DNA of 64,000 bases. It comes from Clytia hemisphaerica. Lineage: Eukaryota; Cnidaria; Hydrozoa; Leptothecata; Clytiidae. The position numbers and the translations under genes were made by a program. A model generated the notes under the pieces. That model made no database searches. It was not told the origin of the DNA and saw nothing but the letters and a program-made list of their open reading frames with translations. Positions 11,952 to 24,217 of the stretch are shown in pieces. The DNA is taken from NCBI GenBank assembly GCA_902728285.1, contig CACVBU010000389.1, positions 1 through 64,000 on the forward strand, in the 5' to 3' direction. Position 1 is the stretch's first letter, and every line of letters starts with the position of its first letter.

Positions 11952-14900
11952 ATGTCGTACCATCAATTACGTTCTGACGATCCAGATAACATGAGCGAGA
12001 TGACAGAACAGACTTCCTTTATAAATCCAGCTGATGCTATTGCAAACCAAATCTCCAAAAACATTGCACTGGACATAGGATCCAAATGGAAAGATTATAA
12101 CTCGAATAGGAGAATCGAGAAACACAAAGTAGACAGTCATCGAAAGGGACCAGCTCCCATTGAGGAAGCAGATGGCATGAAAAAAGGAGTCACCAAGGCC
12201 ACATATGGTACTCTTGATTCAGATGTAGAGGAACTCGAATTTGATGACATTGATACTCGACAAAATGCAGCATCAGACTCTAATCCATACAATAAAGTGA
12301 AACCTAAAACGAATGCTAAGGGTGACTCTTTAGCCAGTTGTCGAGCATTGATTGTTTATTTTTCAAAACTAGCCAAGAGTCGAGATGATGATGAGACTAT
12401 AGATATGAATTTTGTTGATTCGCTACTACAAAATGGTGCTGATATCAATTTCTCTGATAAACACGGCCAAACAGTAATGCATGAGATTTCAAGGGCGTGG
12501 CACCCTGATGTCGCCAAATTTGCAATCCAGCATGGTGCAGATGTAAACAAAGCAGATAAACACGGCAGGTCAGCTTTACATTTAGCGGCTGCTGTTGATT
12601 ATGATGATATGATTGAGTTTTTGGTACACAATGGAGGTGAGTTTTTTTAAATCTATTTGTTATCTTTTTGTTATCTTTCCCTCACTTTTTTGACATAAAA
12701 TCTAAAATAGACCCCTGAGAGCATTTGCTTTTTCACCAAATTTCACTGGACTTACCCTTTATGGAACAAGAGTTTGAAGACTGGCGCTTGAAGGGCTCTA
12801 GCTTCTTCAAATGGTTTTATTTTAGATTTTCTTTCTAATGATTTTACTAAAAAATTCTCTTTGCTTTTTTGTCTTGCTCTATTGCACACTTCATTTTGAA
12901 TGTCAGCTCAAGATAGCATAGTGTGTTTTCAGGTCATGAATAGTGTTTTAAATGAAAATATTACCACTTCACTTTCCACAGATCAACATCTGTAAATAAG
13001 ACCCTGTTTACATCATACAAAACAGGGAACTTTTTCTTTCCTCCATCATTAAAAAGATTAGTTAATTAGAGATCTTGATATAATGACTTGTAGGTTTTCA
13101 TTTTGTATAAATTATTTGGGAGTGCTGGTTGCTATGGTAGCTAATTAATCCTAGACCTTCTATTTTAACTAACTGACAATATTGCATAATATGTTTAGGT
13201 AGTTAACTTCTTTGCTTTGAACTATTTTCAGCAGATTTTACTCATTAAAAAATCAGACCTTAAAAAACTTTCTAATGCGGACCGAGCTAATTAAAAATCC
13301 TCAACATTCAGCTTTCCCCTAGCAGGCTAGCCCCTAGAATAAAAAAAATGTTCCCCCCCTCCCCATTCTATGTGGTATTCCTGATTCTTTCTTCTTTATT
13401 CGTGTCAATATATCACGGAACAACATGGACTATACCCCTTTTAACTTCAAAACAAATTTATAAAAGAAAAACAGCATCCATTGGCAACCCCTTTATTTTT
13501 CTTCACGATTATTTAATGACTAATCGTCTTTTTCAATTCCAGCCAACCTTGGTGCGAAAACGGTCGGTGAAAACCAAACTCCGATGCACTATGCAGCCAA
13601 GAACAATGCAGCAGCATCCTTGAAAATGATGTTAAGGCTCGGTGCACATATCAATGACCGTGATTACAAGAAGAGAACACCACTTTTTGTAGCTGCCGAA
13701 ACAGGTAGGTTACTGTTCCTATTCGCAAATTTTGTTGAATTCTTAAGTTTCTCAACAACCCTTCGCGATTCTTCATTTAAGGATTACGGTAATTTTACTA
13801 CTACTGTTAAATCTTTCAACTGCCTTATAAACCTTCGCTGGTATTAGCAGATTTTTAAAAGAGTCGAAATAGTGTAGTGGTTACCAACCAATGGCTTACG
13901 TAAAAAGGTCACGGTTCGTTTACACTTGGTACTATAATTCACTTGACAAGTGATAGCATGTACCTTTTTTCGGGTCAAACTACATGACATAAATGCCAGG
14001 CTTTTTGTCGACACTTATCAGGTTTTCGCCTTTGCTAGGAAAACAGCGTTTCTCTCCTACATGACAGAATAGAGTCATAAAATCATAAAATACGGCCTCA
14101 TTTTCAAGTAAAATATGGTTACTTGCTACCGAAATTTAATACATATTCCGAAAAGATTTTCATCAATTATGGTGAAGAAACACAAACGTCTTTTAAACGC
14201 TGTATTTGTAATGACGTGAACAGATTTTGCAACAAGGACGCTGAAAATGATTTCTTTCGATTTTTTCATCATGTAACACTTGAACATTTCTTTTTACCTT
14301 AGCTCGAGCTGAGGCAGCACGTTTTCTGATTGAGCAAGGCGCACCGGCTGGTGTTTACGATTCGAGTGGAACATCATGTTTGGCTCTCATGATCGAGAAA
14401 ATGCCGCACGTTGCCATTGAGGCGGCCGAACAGTTCCATTTGCTCGACCGCGCGTTCAGGAAGCATTATTACTACCTATCTTACATAGAACCAGATCCTC
14501 TCTTTCTTTTACCGCCTATACCGACCAGTAAACGTGAGCGGCGTGAACAAAAGGAGAACCAAAAGGAGGAGAAACGTTTGATGAAAGAGCAAGGAAAGAA
14601 AGCGAAGAAACGGGAAAAGACATACGCTAAAACACCACTAGAAGTAAGCATGGAGGATAGATTTTTTTTTGTTTTGATTAGTAACAGAAGGGATAATCAG
14701 ATGGTTGAGATTCATTCTCTTTTCTTGAGAAAAATATCTGAATCTTTTGTCAGATTATTTTCCAAAGTTGAAATATTCATGACTTTTTTTGTAATTACAA
14801 CGTAAAAACCATGCGTAAGACCCTTTTACGGTGACTTTTAATAATTATTCATCTCAAGTTTGGAAAATATTTAAAGGCCGGTCCATTTAGAGGATTTACT

Positions 14901-17900
14901 CGGGAATGCAGAAGGTTTCTGAGTCAAAAATCTCCAACGACCTGATTGTATCTAAGCTCTGGTTTAAACGGCCCACTTCTCGCCCTGCCTATTCTAATTT
15001 TGAATTACCGTGGGCATAAAGTGGGCTGTCTAAAGTCAATGCATTGCCCTCTTTTGACGTCAATGCAATGACTTCTTTCAATCTTTTTCAAGCGAAGATT
15101 TTAACTGCAAACTTTGTGCCTACTTTTTGCCTACTCTAACAATTAGAATAGGCAAGGCAAAGAGTCGGCCGTCTAAACTAGAGCTAAGCTTTTAGCATCA
15201 CTTATACAAAATCAAAAAAGAAAATTGATCACCGTAAGAAAGAAAGGGGTCAGATAATAGAAGTTCATACCTTATCGGGGAAAACTTCGTCGGGGAAAAG
15301 TGACGAAATTTTGGCCAAGTGACGAATATTTTCCCCAACGAATATTTTCCCCGGCCTTAATGCGTTTTCCAACTACCAGCAAGTGACGAATATTTTTCCC
15401 CGACGAATATTTTTCCCCGACGAAAATTTTCCCCGACGAAGTTTTCCCCGATAAGGTATCAGAAAATAAACTTTATCAATAACTTCTCTGTTCATTTCAA
15501 CAGGTCATCGTGCAATTCAACCAGTTGGATATGGTGATGCATCCAGTCTTCCAACGTCTACTACACGTCAAGTGGGGTTTGTTCGGAAAATTCGGCTCTC
15601 TCATCAATGTCTCTATCAATTTGGTTTACACGCTTATTTGGACTTTCCTTGGTATCTTTTTGCCCAAAGATCATGTGTAAGTTTGATTCAATTTTTAACA
15701 CTGAAAATTGTAAATTGGTTTGGTATTTATAACTGTCAATTAGAAAATGTTCTACCGTTTCCTAATAGAAGTATTACAAATGTTTAGCGAACAAGATGTT
15801 TTGACATTTTCGTTGCCGTTCTTGTAGATACTACACTCCAATGTCATCAATGTGGTGGCGATTGGTGCTTGAATTGATTGCTGTTAGTTTGACTTGCTAT
15901 TTTATTTACATGGTGAGTATAAAAGTCCGTTACTACTGGGTTCACTTTCTTACTCTATTCTATTCATGACTAGTTGTGATAGAGAAATTTTCCAGCGAAT
16001 TCTATGACGGCCACCCATTGCTCTGAATAAACACAGGCTCTCGCCTATTTGTAAATTTGAAAGCAATAAAACTAATGATAAGTTCGATGTGTAAAAGATT
16101 ACATCATGAATACCATGAACTCGAGTGAATTCATGGTGTAAATGGTGAAAATCTCTTTATGACTTTTAGGAAATATCTCAATTACGAATCACAGAGAAAG
16201 TGCACAATCGCTGGCGTCAATGGCGGACACGCCATGTCGAGAAAGATCTTCAGTATTGCCACGAGCGTTGGCCGGAGGAGAAAAAGTACCTGGAATCAGA
16301 GCTAGCCCAGATCCGGACCTTCCAGCGGACTTATTTCCGTGAGCCGTGGAATATTTTTGAATGGATTGCGTACTTCGTTGTTCTTACCCTGGTTCTAACG
16401 CGTATCCTTGCCGTCGCGATGAACGACCGCGTGGCCGAATCCATTCACCCGAGGATTTATTCGCTAGGCTTGATTGTTATTTGGTTGAGATTCATGAGAG
16501 CGTGTCGTGCGTTCAGAAGTTTGGGTCCTTTCATCTGTATCTTAGGTACGCCAAATTTGTTCAAAATATTCTTCTTTGACTGACACACGGGAGGTTTTTT
16601 TTTAGATAAAAAATCGTCCATGGGCAGTGTGGCAACCCGACCTACTTTTCCTCGTTACGGTAACCTACCCTATGTCTCCTTTTCAGGTTCTTCAATCTTA
16701 GTTTAATTATAAAATAATTTATACCTTAGACTGTCAACTTTTGAAAGGGGCTCCTTTTGACATGACATGATGTAAAGGATTATTGAGATTCGTTCTATGG
16801 AGCGTCCCCATATTGGAAGAGATGGTATGAACTGAAATATCTGAACAAGGAATCTGAAGAAGCTGTTTTATACCCTTAGTTTTTCCTCTTTTCTCAGGCT
16901 CTGTCATTGAAGACACGATGAAGTTTGCATTCCTGTTCTTTGAATTCTTCATTCCGTACACTGTTGGGTTCTGGATCATTTTTGGTGGACCAGAGAACCC
17001 GGGCACCGATTGGACTGAATTCAATGATCTCATCTATTCTGTCTGGGGTGTAAGTATCTGAATGATCTTATTCTTTGGTGGGGATTTAAACAAGTTATTT
17101 ACTTTTTGTCAGGAATTCTTTGTTGGTACAATTTTAGCCTCGCTCTTTATTGGTTAGACAATTTTATAACTTTAAGAGGTTTTGATTGAGTACACCTAAG
17201 TCAGCCATACTTTCAAGGAAGAGCTGCAGCGTAACTACGACGGTTTTTTTGTGAAAGTGATTTTTTTCTGGAAGTAAATAATAGTATTTTTTAAGAATTG
17301 AGAAGATAGTAGTCAAAGGGAACCAAGAATTAAAGCAATAAATGTTATCATAATCAATGGAAGAAAGCAGAGAGATAAAGTTTACAGAAACAATGCAAGA
17401 GAGAAGTTAACAGAGTGATGTAGGATGACCAGGTTTGTCAGCAGCATTATGACTTTTTTTTTATATTTCATAAAGTTTTTGCTATTGAGACATTCAAAAT
17501 TACGAATTAATAAATTAGTCTAGCATCAATCGACAAAGACTTTTATTAGTATTCATTTCAAAAGCTTTAAGTTTCCATCATCTCTTCATCTTTCAGATGA
17601 CCTTGATGGGTGACTTTGATTGGGACGGTTTGATCAAAGTTGACCGCTTGATGGCTCAAATCCTTTGCGGAACGTATTTCGCTCTTGCTGGTGTGGTCTG
17701 TATGAATCTCTACATTGCTTTGTTGTCAGGTAAGCCAGGAAAAAAATACACGTATTTTACAAGCATAAACTTCTTCAAGAAGATTTAAGAAAAGTAGAAA
17801 TAATCATTTTGACAGTATGAAGTATCATCTGCAGTATTTTTCGCCCCATTTTCTAGCACCCTTAAAATGTGTCATCATGTTCGGCTTTGAGCATAACTGA

Positions 17901-20081
17901 TTCTATTAAGTAGAACCATTTCCTTAATGCCCCATCCGAACAAAATATCTTTTCATTCGAATGGCATCCAAGATTCTTCACAAAACTCTTTTCAAGAACT
18001 TGTGCAACTCAGAGTTAAAGAAACTAACGTATGGTATTACTTCGAGTAAACGTCCCCTTCTTTAAACGCCTAATAACCTAATAACCAAAAGAATTGATGA
18101 ACACCCGGGGTGGTTTATTCAAAGTAAATACTGTATTCTTATTATGTTTGTTTGCACTGCAAAATAGAGTGTTACAAATTAGACTAAAAAAAAAAAAAAT
18201 TACCAACTTGATAAGAATTTTTTTTCATTAACGTTAGATACGTTTGCACGTGTGTACGCTCAAGCGCAAGCCAACGCCGTCATGCAACAAGCCAAAACTG
18301 TCATCTTGTTAGAAGGAAAACTTGAAAAAGAGAAGAAATTGAAATTCGGACATTACTTACAAGATGAATGCTCTCCTGAGGTATGTTAAACGTCTTTTAG
18401 TGGTTCATATTAATTAAAATACATTTCATAATTTTTTCATGTTTTTCATAATTATACATTTTTAAACTCAACTCACTTATATTTCTGATATTTTTCAGAA
18501 AATAAAGCTAAATTTGATGGTAAACTCTCTGGTCGCCGACATCTGACAAGTACAAATAGGTCGAGCCTTTTCCGTGGCAAATAGGTCGAATTCTTAAAAA
18601 ATACCAACGGCATTTAAAGGGTTAATATCCATGTCAATCCTTCACAGATAAATACATTTTGCGCTTGTTGAATTTGAATAAAATCTTCTAATGTTTTAAA
18701 GGTTCAATATGGTTTTATATGCTTGATCTTTTCCATTACCAAGTACTGCCTTAGGCTAGGTAACTTGTCCAGAGGTTTTGAAGGGATTTAGAGTTATTCG
18801 GTAAAACTACCAATTTGATCTAGAACATTTGGGACTATTTAAACCCCCTTTGAGAATTTTATTTGAAGAAATAGTCATCTTTATAAAGAAAGTGTATTTA
18901 GAACATCTTAAGAACAAGCTACTACTTACTTCTTCTCTTGCAGGAAGTGTACTCGCGTGATGAAGGGAATTCCCCTGATGACCACGATAACGACATGTTT
19001 GAAAAAGTCACACGTCAAATCACCAACCGTATCGATGAACTTGAAGATAACATGAAACGCAGTGGACAAATGCTCTCTGATGGACGCCATGGTGGACCCG
19101 GTGGCGGCGGTGGAGGACCCGGAGGACCTGGCAGCCCTGGAGCTGATGGAGGTGTCTCGTCACTTGTCAATCACCAAACAGGTAGGGATTTTCAGATGTT
19201 TTCACATGTTGACAAGAGAAGCGGAAAACTCGTTTCAGAGTTACTTTGTTGAGTTACTAGATCTTGTTAGTTAGCGTCTTTGCGTTAATGCAACATTTTG
19301 TCTTTTGCCAGCCAGCAAATTTTTTTTGGAAGTTTTCCTTTTTTTATACGGTAGACTCCCACTAATTCGAAATATTTTTATCGAATCTTTACATGATTTG
19401 TACTCATTTTTAGTCTCCGTCAAGAAGAAATTAAATTTTCTTATCGAGTTCCAACTAGTGTGGCGTATAAGTTGAATTTACGTTGGATAAAAAGAATACC
19501 TTTTCAAAATTTACCATCTTTTTCCACCCATCAAAACAGGTCAGATTGATGACGTCAAGTACGAGTTGAGTGAACTGAAAAATCTGATGCACAAAATGAT
19601 GTCTTTGCCTCCACCTTCCAACAAGGAGCCCTCTGAAATCCCTCCCAAGGGTCTTGTCGTCTCTCTTGATCCAATCTACCCCCCTGCCCATCCGTTACCG
19701 GGGTATCAGCAACAACCACCACCAAACCCCTACCCACCACAGACGAACAACCCCTATCCCCCACCACCATCCATGGGGTACATGCCTCCACCCAACTACG
19801 CAACAGACGCAGAAGCAGATCGTGGCAAGGGACCACGACGACGCGGCCGACGTGGTAAAAAAGGTCCAGGTAGCGGTTACGATAGTGACAGCAATAGCTT
19901 CTATTCGGAACAAGTTCCAGTGCAACATCATCAACGCCCACCGCCCCACCACCAACAACAGCAGAGACGCCCTAGGAGTCCATCTTCAGTGCAATCAGCA
20001 CCTATCAGCAAGAAGAACAGAAGAAAGAAGAAGAATCTTGGTGGAAGCTGGGAAGATATCCGAGCTGATATCAATACTTAG
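11952..20081 (+). CDS. TRP-superfamily cation channel with ankyrin repeats (11 exons, about 1009 aa)
   Basis: Predicted plasma-membrane cation channel. Exons: 11952-12636, 13543-13704, 14303-14643, 15504-15676, 15828-15912, 16170-16545, 16898-17049, 17597-17729, 18238-18380, 18944-19181, 19540-20081; all introns are GT-AG and frame stays open throughout. Ankyrin repeats span about residues 152-330 (DKHGQTVMHE, DKHGRSALHLAA, QTPMHYAAKNN, KKRTPLFVAAE). A charged linker (345-390) follows, then six membrane segments near 425-449, 454-482, 543-565, 576-598, 612-636 and 677-702. A pore loop with LMGDFDW lies before S6. After S6 comes TFARVYAQAQANAVMQQAK, then a short coiled coil, a Gly/Pro stretch (about 800-820) and a Pro-rich, basic tail. 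The fold and order fit TRP channels; I cannot place it in TRPA, TRPV or another subfamily. Introns host several MITEs. Confidence 0.85.
13866..13926 (+). repeat. tRNA-Val-like SINE head in TRP intron 2
   Basis: AGTGTAGTGGTTACCAACC resembles the D-arm/A-box of tRNA-Val genes, and GGTCACGGTTCGTTTACAC is in B-box position. Pairing is incomplete, so a pseudogene or SINE head is most likely. Confidence 0.45.
14953..15186. mobile_element. Foldback MITE in TRP intron 3
   Basis: The left arm contains GGTTTAAACGGCCCACTTCT and CTGCCTATTCTAATT; the right arm has AATTAGAATAGGCAAGGC and GTCGGCCGTCTAAACTAGAG in inverse. Arms are about 45 bp with a few mismatches. No coding. Confidence 0.7.
15270..15456. 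mobile_element. TA-flanked MITE with 30-bp perfect inverted repeats in TRP intron 3
   Basis: The terminal CCTTATCGGGGAAAACTTCG continues to 30 bp and is exactly inverted at the right end. TA dinucleotides flank both sides (15268-15269, 15457-15458). The interior carries iterated TTTTCCCCGACGAA units. This is a Tc1/mariner-type non-autonomous element. The intact ends suggest recent insertion. Confidence 0.85.
19346..19470. mobile_element. Short pogo/Tigger-like MITE remnant in TRP intron 10
   Basis: GGTAGACTCCCACTAATTCG on the left and ATCGAGTTCCAACTAGTGTG on the right are imperfect inverses. They resemble the ends of the larger element at 29367-29801. Confidence 0.5.
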
Positions 20082-20402
20082 ATCATACAATTTCGATTTG
20101 CAGAAGCGATCGATCCTTATGTGAAAGTTACTTACTAAATTTAAAATACTACCGTCAATTGTTTCAAGGCTGTTGCAGGCTGCACCGATCTTCAAATGGT
20201 CAAGTCATTTTGAATAATTTTCATATAAACTATTTAGTTGTTGGATCTAACGAGAAGAGTTGATTCTCCACCAACACCTTGCTACACAGCTTTTCACTTT
20301 CACTTCTTAACCTTCAAACATTCGAAACAATGTGCCCTACTCAATATCTATTGTTAACCGCTATCTGCTCTCTGCCAACATTAATTATTTTACTATGGTC
20401 TT

Positions 20403-20408
20403 AATAAA
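20403..20408 (+). promoter_or_regulatory. Candidate polyadenylation signal for the TRP gene
   Basis: AATAAA lies about 320 nt after the stop codon. There is no transcript evidence. Confidence 0.4.
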
Positions 20409-23400
20409 GTGGAGGCTTTGTCGGATGTTCAAACTCAACCCTCAGTCACGTGACCCTTAACGCCATTTATAATTGGGTATTTTTTTGTTTGAGATTAATT
20501 ATTTTTTAGGGTATTAGAATTAACACATTAAATTATTTTAACTTTTTTGTATGAAAAACGACTCATTTTACATTTTTTAACATACAGTATATTTAGGTAA
20601 CATGATAAAATTGAGAGACTTAAACACCCTCGCAAAAAGCCTATAAGAAACTTATGGATCTTTCTCTAGGAATTATCGGTGTTTCACAGGCATGACGAGT
20701 GCTGAATAATTGCCAATAGATTTATGAGACAGGGGTGTTTTTCAGATGAGGGTTTTAGATCGATTGATTAGGGATAGTGCAGAAAAAGTAATTTATATTT
20801 GTATTATATGTTAACCATCTAGTAATCGACCGCCGAAGGCGGTTAATTTTCCGAGCTGTATACGGGTAAAAAAGTTGGATTCAAAATTTGTCACAACTGT
20901 GCTATCCTTTTGAATATTTTAAAATTTGACTCGCCCATTCTGCACGTTTTGCAGAAGTTTTTCGGTTAAAGGTTTGAGCAGCTGAGACAAATTTGAGATA
21001 TTTGTAGAATCGCTTGTTTTCTGAAATGTGTGGCGTTTTACTACGGAGATAATAAAAGCATTTTTTCGGAGATAACGATGTTTATCATGAATAGATGAAA
21101 AACATGCTGTGGCGCCCTGCTAGGGAGATAAATGTTAAGTAAATGAAAAAACTTATTATTTACCAGCTTCTGATTCAAACCACAAGTGATTAAACAACTC
21201 AAAATATACTATACTAGCTCATCATTTCCACAGATTTCGTCAGGCATCTTACACATGTTTTTTTATAAGCATACAAAAATCCGAAAACAGGCTCAGAGAT
21301 GCTTAGGTTCAAAGCTTAAGGCTGAAAAATGCTTGAGTGGATGCTAAAATCTAAAACAGGAAAAAAACATTTTTCGTAGGCTCAAGTAATGTTTGCCATA
21401 TGCTTAATTTTTCCCCATATCTGAGCCTAGATATGCTTATAAGTGCAATGCTTATAAAAAATATCCATATTTTCAAGTTAAATCACGCAAACGAGAGTGT
21501 CAAAGTGGATCATTGTCTAAACCGATGAATTCTTCATCAAATTTAAGGCGGTCGTTATCCAGTGATGTGAGCACTGTTCTAGTTTTAGAATTGACGTATG
21601 GATGCTTATGTGTACAAAACTAGCTAATGTGATAGACTCTCCTAATTCGAACCTCTATAACTCGATTGCCTTCTTAACTTGATTTCTCGTCTCTTAACAA
21701 TGCCTTATAAACCTAGACTCGAAATTTCAATTTCAAATTCAAATCGAGTTCAGACTTTTCGTTATATTTTCTGAGGAAAATATAGAAAAGTCTGAACGAG
21801 GAAAATATATAGCACATATTATACGAGTGAAAATGGTAGTTTTTCTCTCTAAGAAAGAAGTTTTCACGATTGTTTTTGGCTGTCGATTTTCAGAAAAGTG
21901 CGCTTTTTTGCTTCTGAAAATACATTTATTTGGTAGATCAAAAAATTTATAACGCATCCTCAAACAATATTTTTGTATTTACGCTCTCACTATTCATAAA
22001 GACATTTTTTGCGTTTATTTTTTAGTTTATAACCTCCATATACTATTTTATAACAAAAAGTTAGAAATAAAAATTGATAATCAAAACATTTTGAATTTTG
22101 TTTCTCTACTATGAATTGCGTGCTCTTTTCTCTCGAGGGTGCGAAAAATCACTTAGGTGCCTAATAAACTAGACTTGAGTCTACCTCTGACCAAGGAATT
22201 ATTATAGACACTGGAAAAACAACTCGCTGATTTTTGCCAATTTCTCATGTACAAGCCTTGTCCGCAGTAATGACATTATTGTTCCCCCTCCTTCCGCCAT
22301 TAACATGATTCTTCATAGCATTTTAATTGCATTTCACATCAAAATACACTTATCCAATTCCCAAATGAGACTTTAAGCTCTCCTCCGAGATTCAAATTCA
22401 TCTAGTTAATTACTAATTATACGTCGTTATGACGTTTTAAAATGCGCGGAAGATGCAAAAACAAGCTATGTATAAGAAATTGAATATTGACACCAGAAAT
22501 TTCTATAAACTTCAACCTCAAAAAATCCACCGTGCCACCACGTGCCACCAAAATATTTTCATACCACAGTGGAGCTCTTCTCAGAGAAATATTGGAAAGA
22601 TATTCCCAATTCAAAATTTCGTGTCATTATAAGCATTTTGTTTGAATTTACTCGTCTGATGATGTTTTTCTCACACCAGATTTCATAAATGTATTCGTTT
22701 GGTATTCTAGCATTTATTTTCAAACTTTTGGCCAGCAAAAGTACGATCAGAAAAACTTTTTAGAAATAAGAGTATGAATCATTTTTCAAAATCAGAGTCT
22801 TTCGAGCCGCCATGACAGTTGTCCTTTGCGGACAAAGCTAGATCCTCGATTGTTTTCTTAAACAAAAGAAAGACAATACTTCGCTCTCCACCGTTTCATT
22901 CGATGTTTATCCAGAGTCTCTATAATAAATCCATGCTCTGACTGAACTTTGCTTTCTGATGATTTTGATGGCGCCAGACTAGACGTTCGCCATTTTGAAT
23001 TTTTTCACTTTCGTTTTCGAAAATTATATCAAAACAATAAAATATATTCATAAAATAAAATCCTAACAATAAACTCAAGAATACCTCCTAACTTTGAAAA
23101 CAATCGGTCCCTTGGTTATAGTTTTTCTATTTGTTTTTGTCCCAATCTAGTGGCATGTATTTGCTACTACCTCAAGCAAAGCCAAAAAATTAAGAGTGCC
23201 AAATTACACCGGGGGCCATCCAGTCTATCAGCTATAAGAAGCCCCTGGGCTGCTAATAAACGCACTCCTCCGTCCGTCTGTTAATTTTTCAAAGAAAGAA
23301 AGAAGACTCGCCTAATTTAATTGAGTAAATTATATTAAAAAACTACACAACGTTGGAAAGACATTTTTGAGGAGATGATACCTTTTCAGGCCTTATCATC

Positions 23401-24217
23401 GAAGTGACGTCAGCTCTTTAAAATCGTACATCAGCAGCAATGATTTCAAGTGATGTAGTGCCCCGCCCCCCCCAAAAAAAAGTCTGTGAAAGTCAACGCC
23501 CTCCCTGTACAATCGATAAAGTCGCTCTTTGTTTTTGAAACAAAGAGTAATTTCGAGTAATGATTTTACATCCCTTCTCACAGATCCGGTAGGATTTTTT
23601 CAGCCAGTGGGGATAAAAATAACGGACCATAACTCGATGAGGATTGATATTTCCATCTTTATATATAGCTGGGGATCTAAATTCCATTATTTTCGAGCCT
23701 GAAAAATCAGTGGTATGGAATCAATAGCACAACAAAAATTACTTAGTTGCTACCATAGTTACAACTGTGCATGATGAATAATGGATGAAATAGGTGCTGA
23801 TTTTTATTCATAACTAAGTATCATTTTCATAAATTTCTTTAAAAAATCCAGAATATTACAATTGGTTTGAATCATGCCTTGCAAAAGATCATCGGGTGTG
23901 GGTAAAAATTTTAAATTATTTATTAATTCATTTATTAATATCTATTTTTATTTTTAAACAAATTCTGAAATTTTTGTTCATAGCCGATACATTGATATGT
24001 ATATGTATGTATTTTTGTCAATTTAAAAATAATATTTCATAAAGTTCCAGTTAACATTGCAGTCTGTTTTACGCCTTACAGACCATCACCAGATGAAATA
24101 TAATTTTCTTGAATTTATATTTATATTCCAATAATAAATAGCTTTTTAATAAAGCAGTAATTTTGAGAAATTGTCGCAGAGTAAAGTATTCATATAAATT
24201 TGAGACAGATTAAAAAG
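20409..24217. other. Intergenic, no gene seen
   Basis: No supported exons. It holds one copy of a palindromic dispersed repeat (21254-21470), fragments of Tigger-like ends (about 21630-21760) and a fragment of the CAGTGGGGATAAA repeat (about 23570-23690). The short open frames have no family features. Confidence 0.5.
21254..21470. repeat. Palindromic dispersed repeat, copy 1
   Basis: The ends ACATGTTTTTTTATAAGCAT and ATGCTTATAAAAAA are inverted. The interior (AAAACAGGCTCAGAGATGCT, ATATCTGAGCCTAGATATGC) recurs at 54826-55086, where the copy has about 40 extra bases in the middle. It is a foldback MITE family with two copies 33 kb apart. Confidence 0.8.

Noticed and set aside
14380-14805. 141-codon frame taken as a separate gene
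   Set aside because: Its first part is TRP exon 3; the rest is intron read-through after the GTAAGC donor at 14644.
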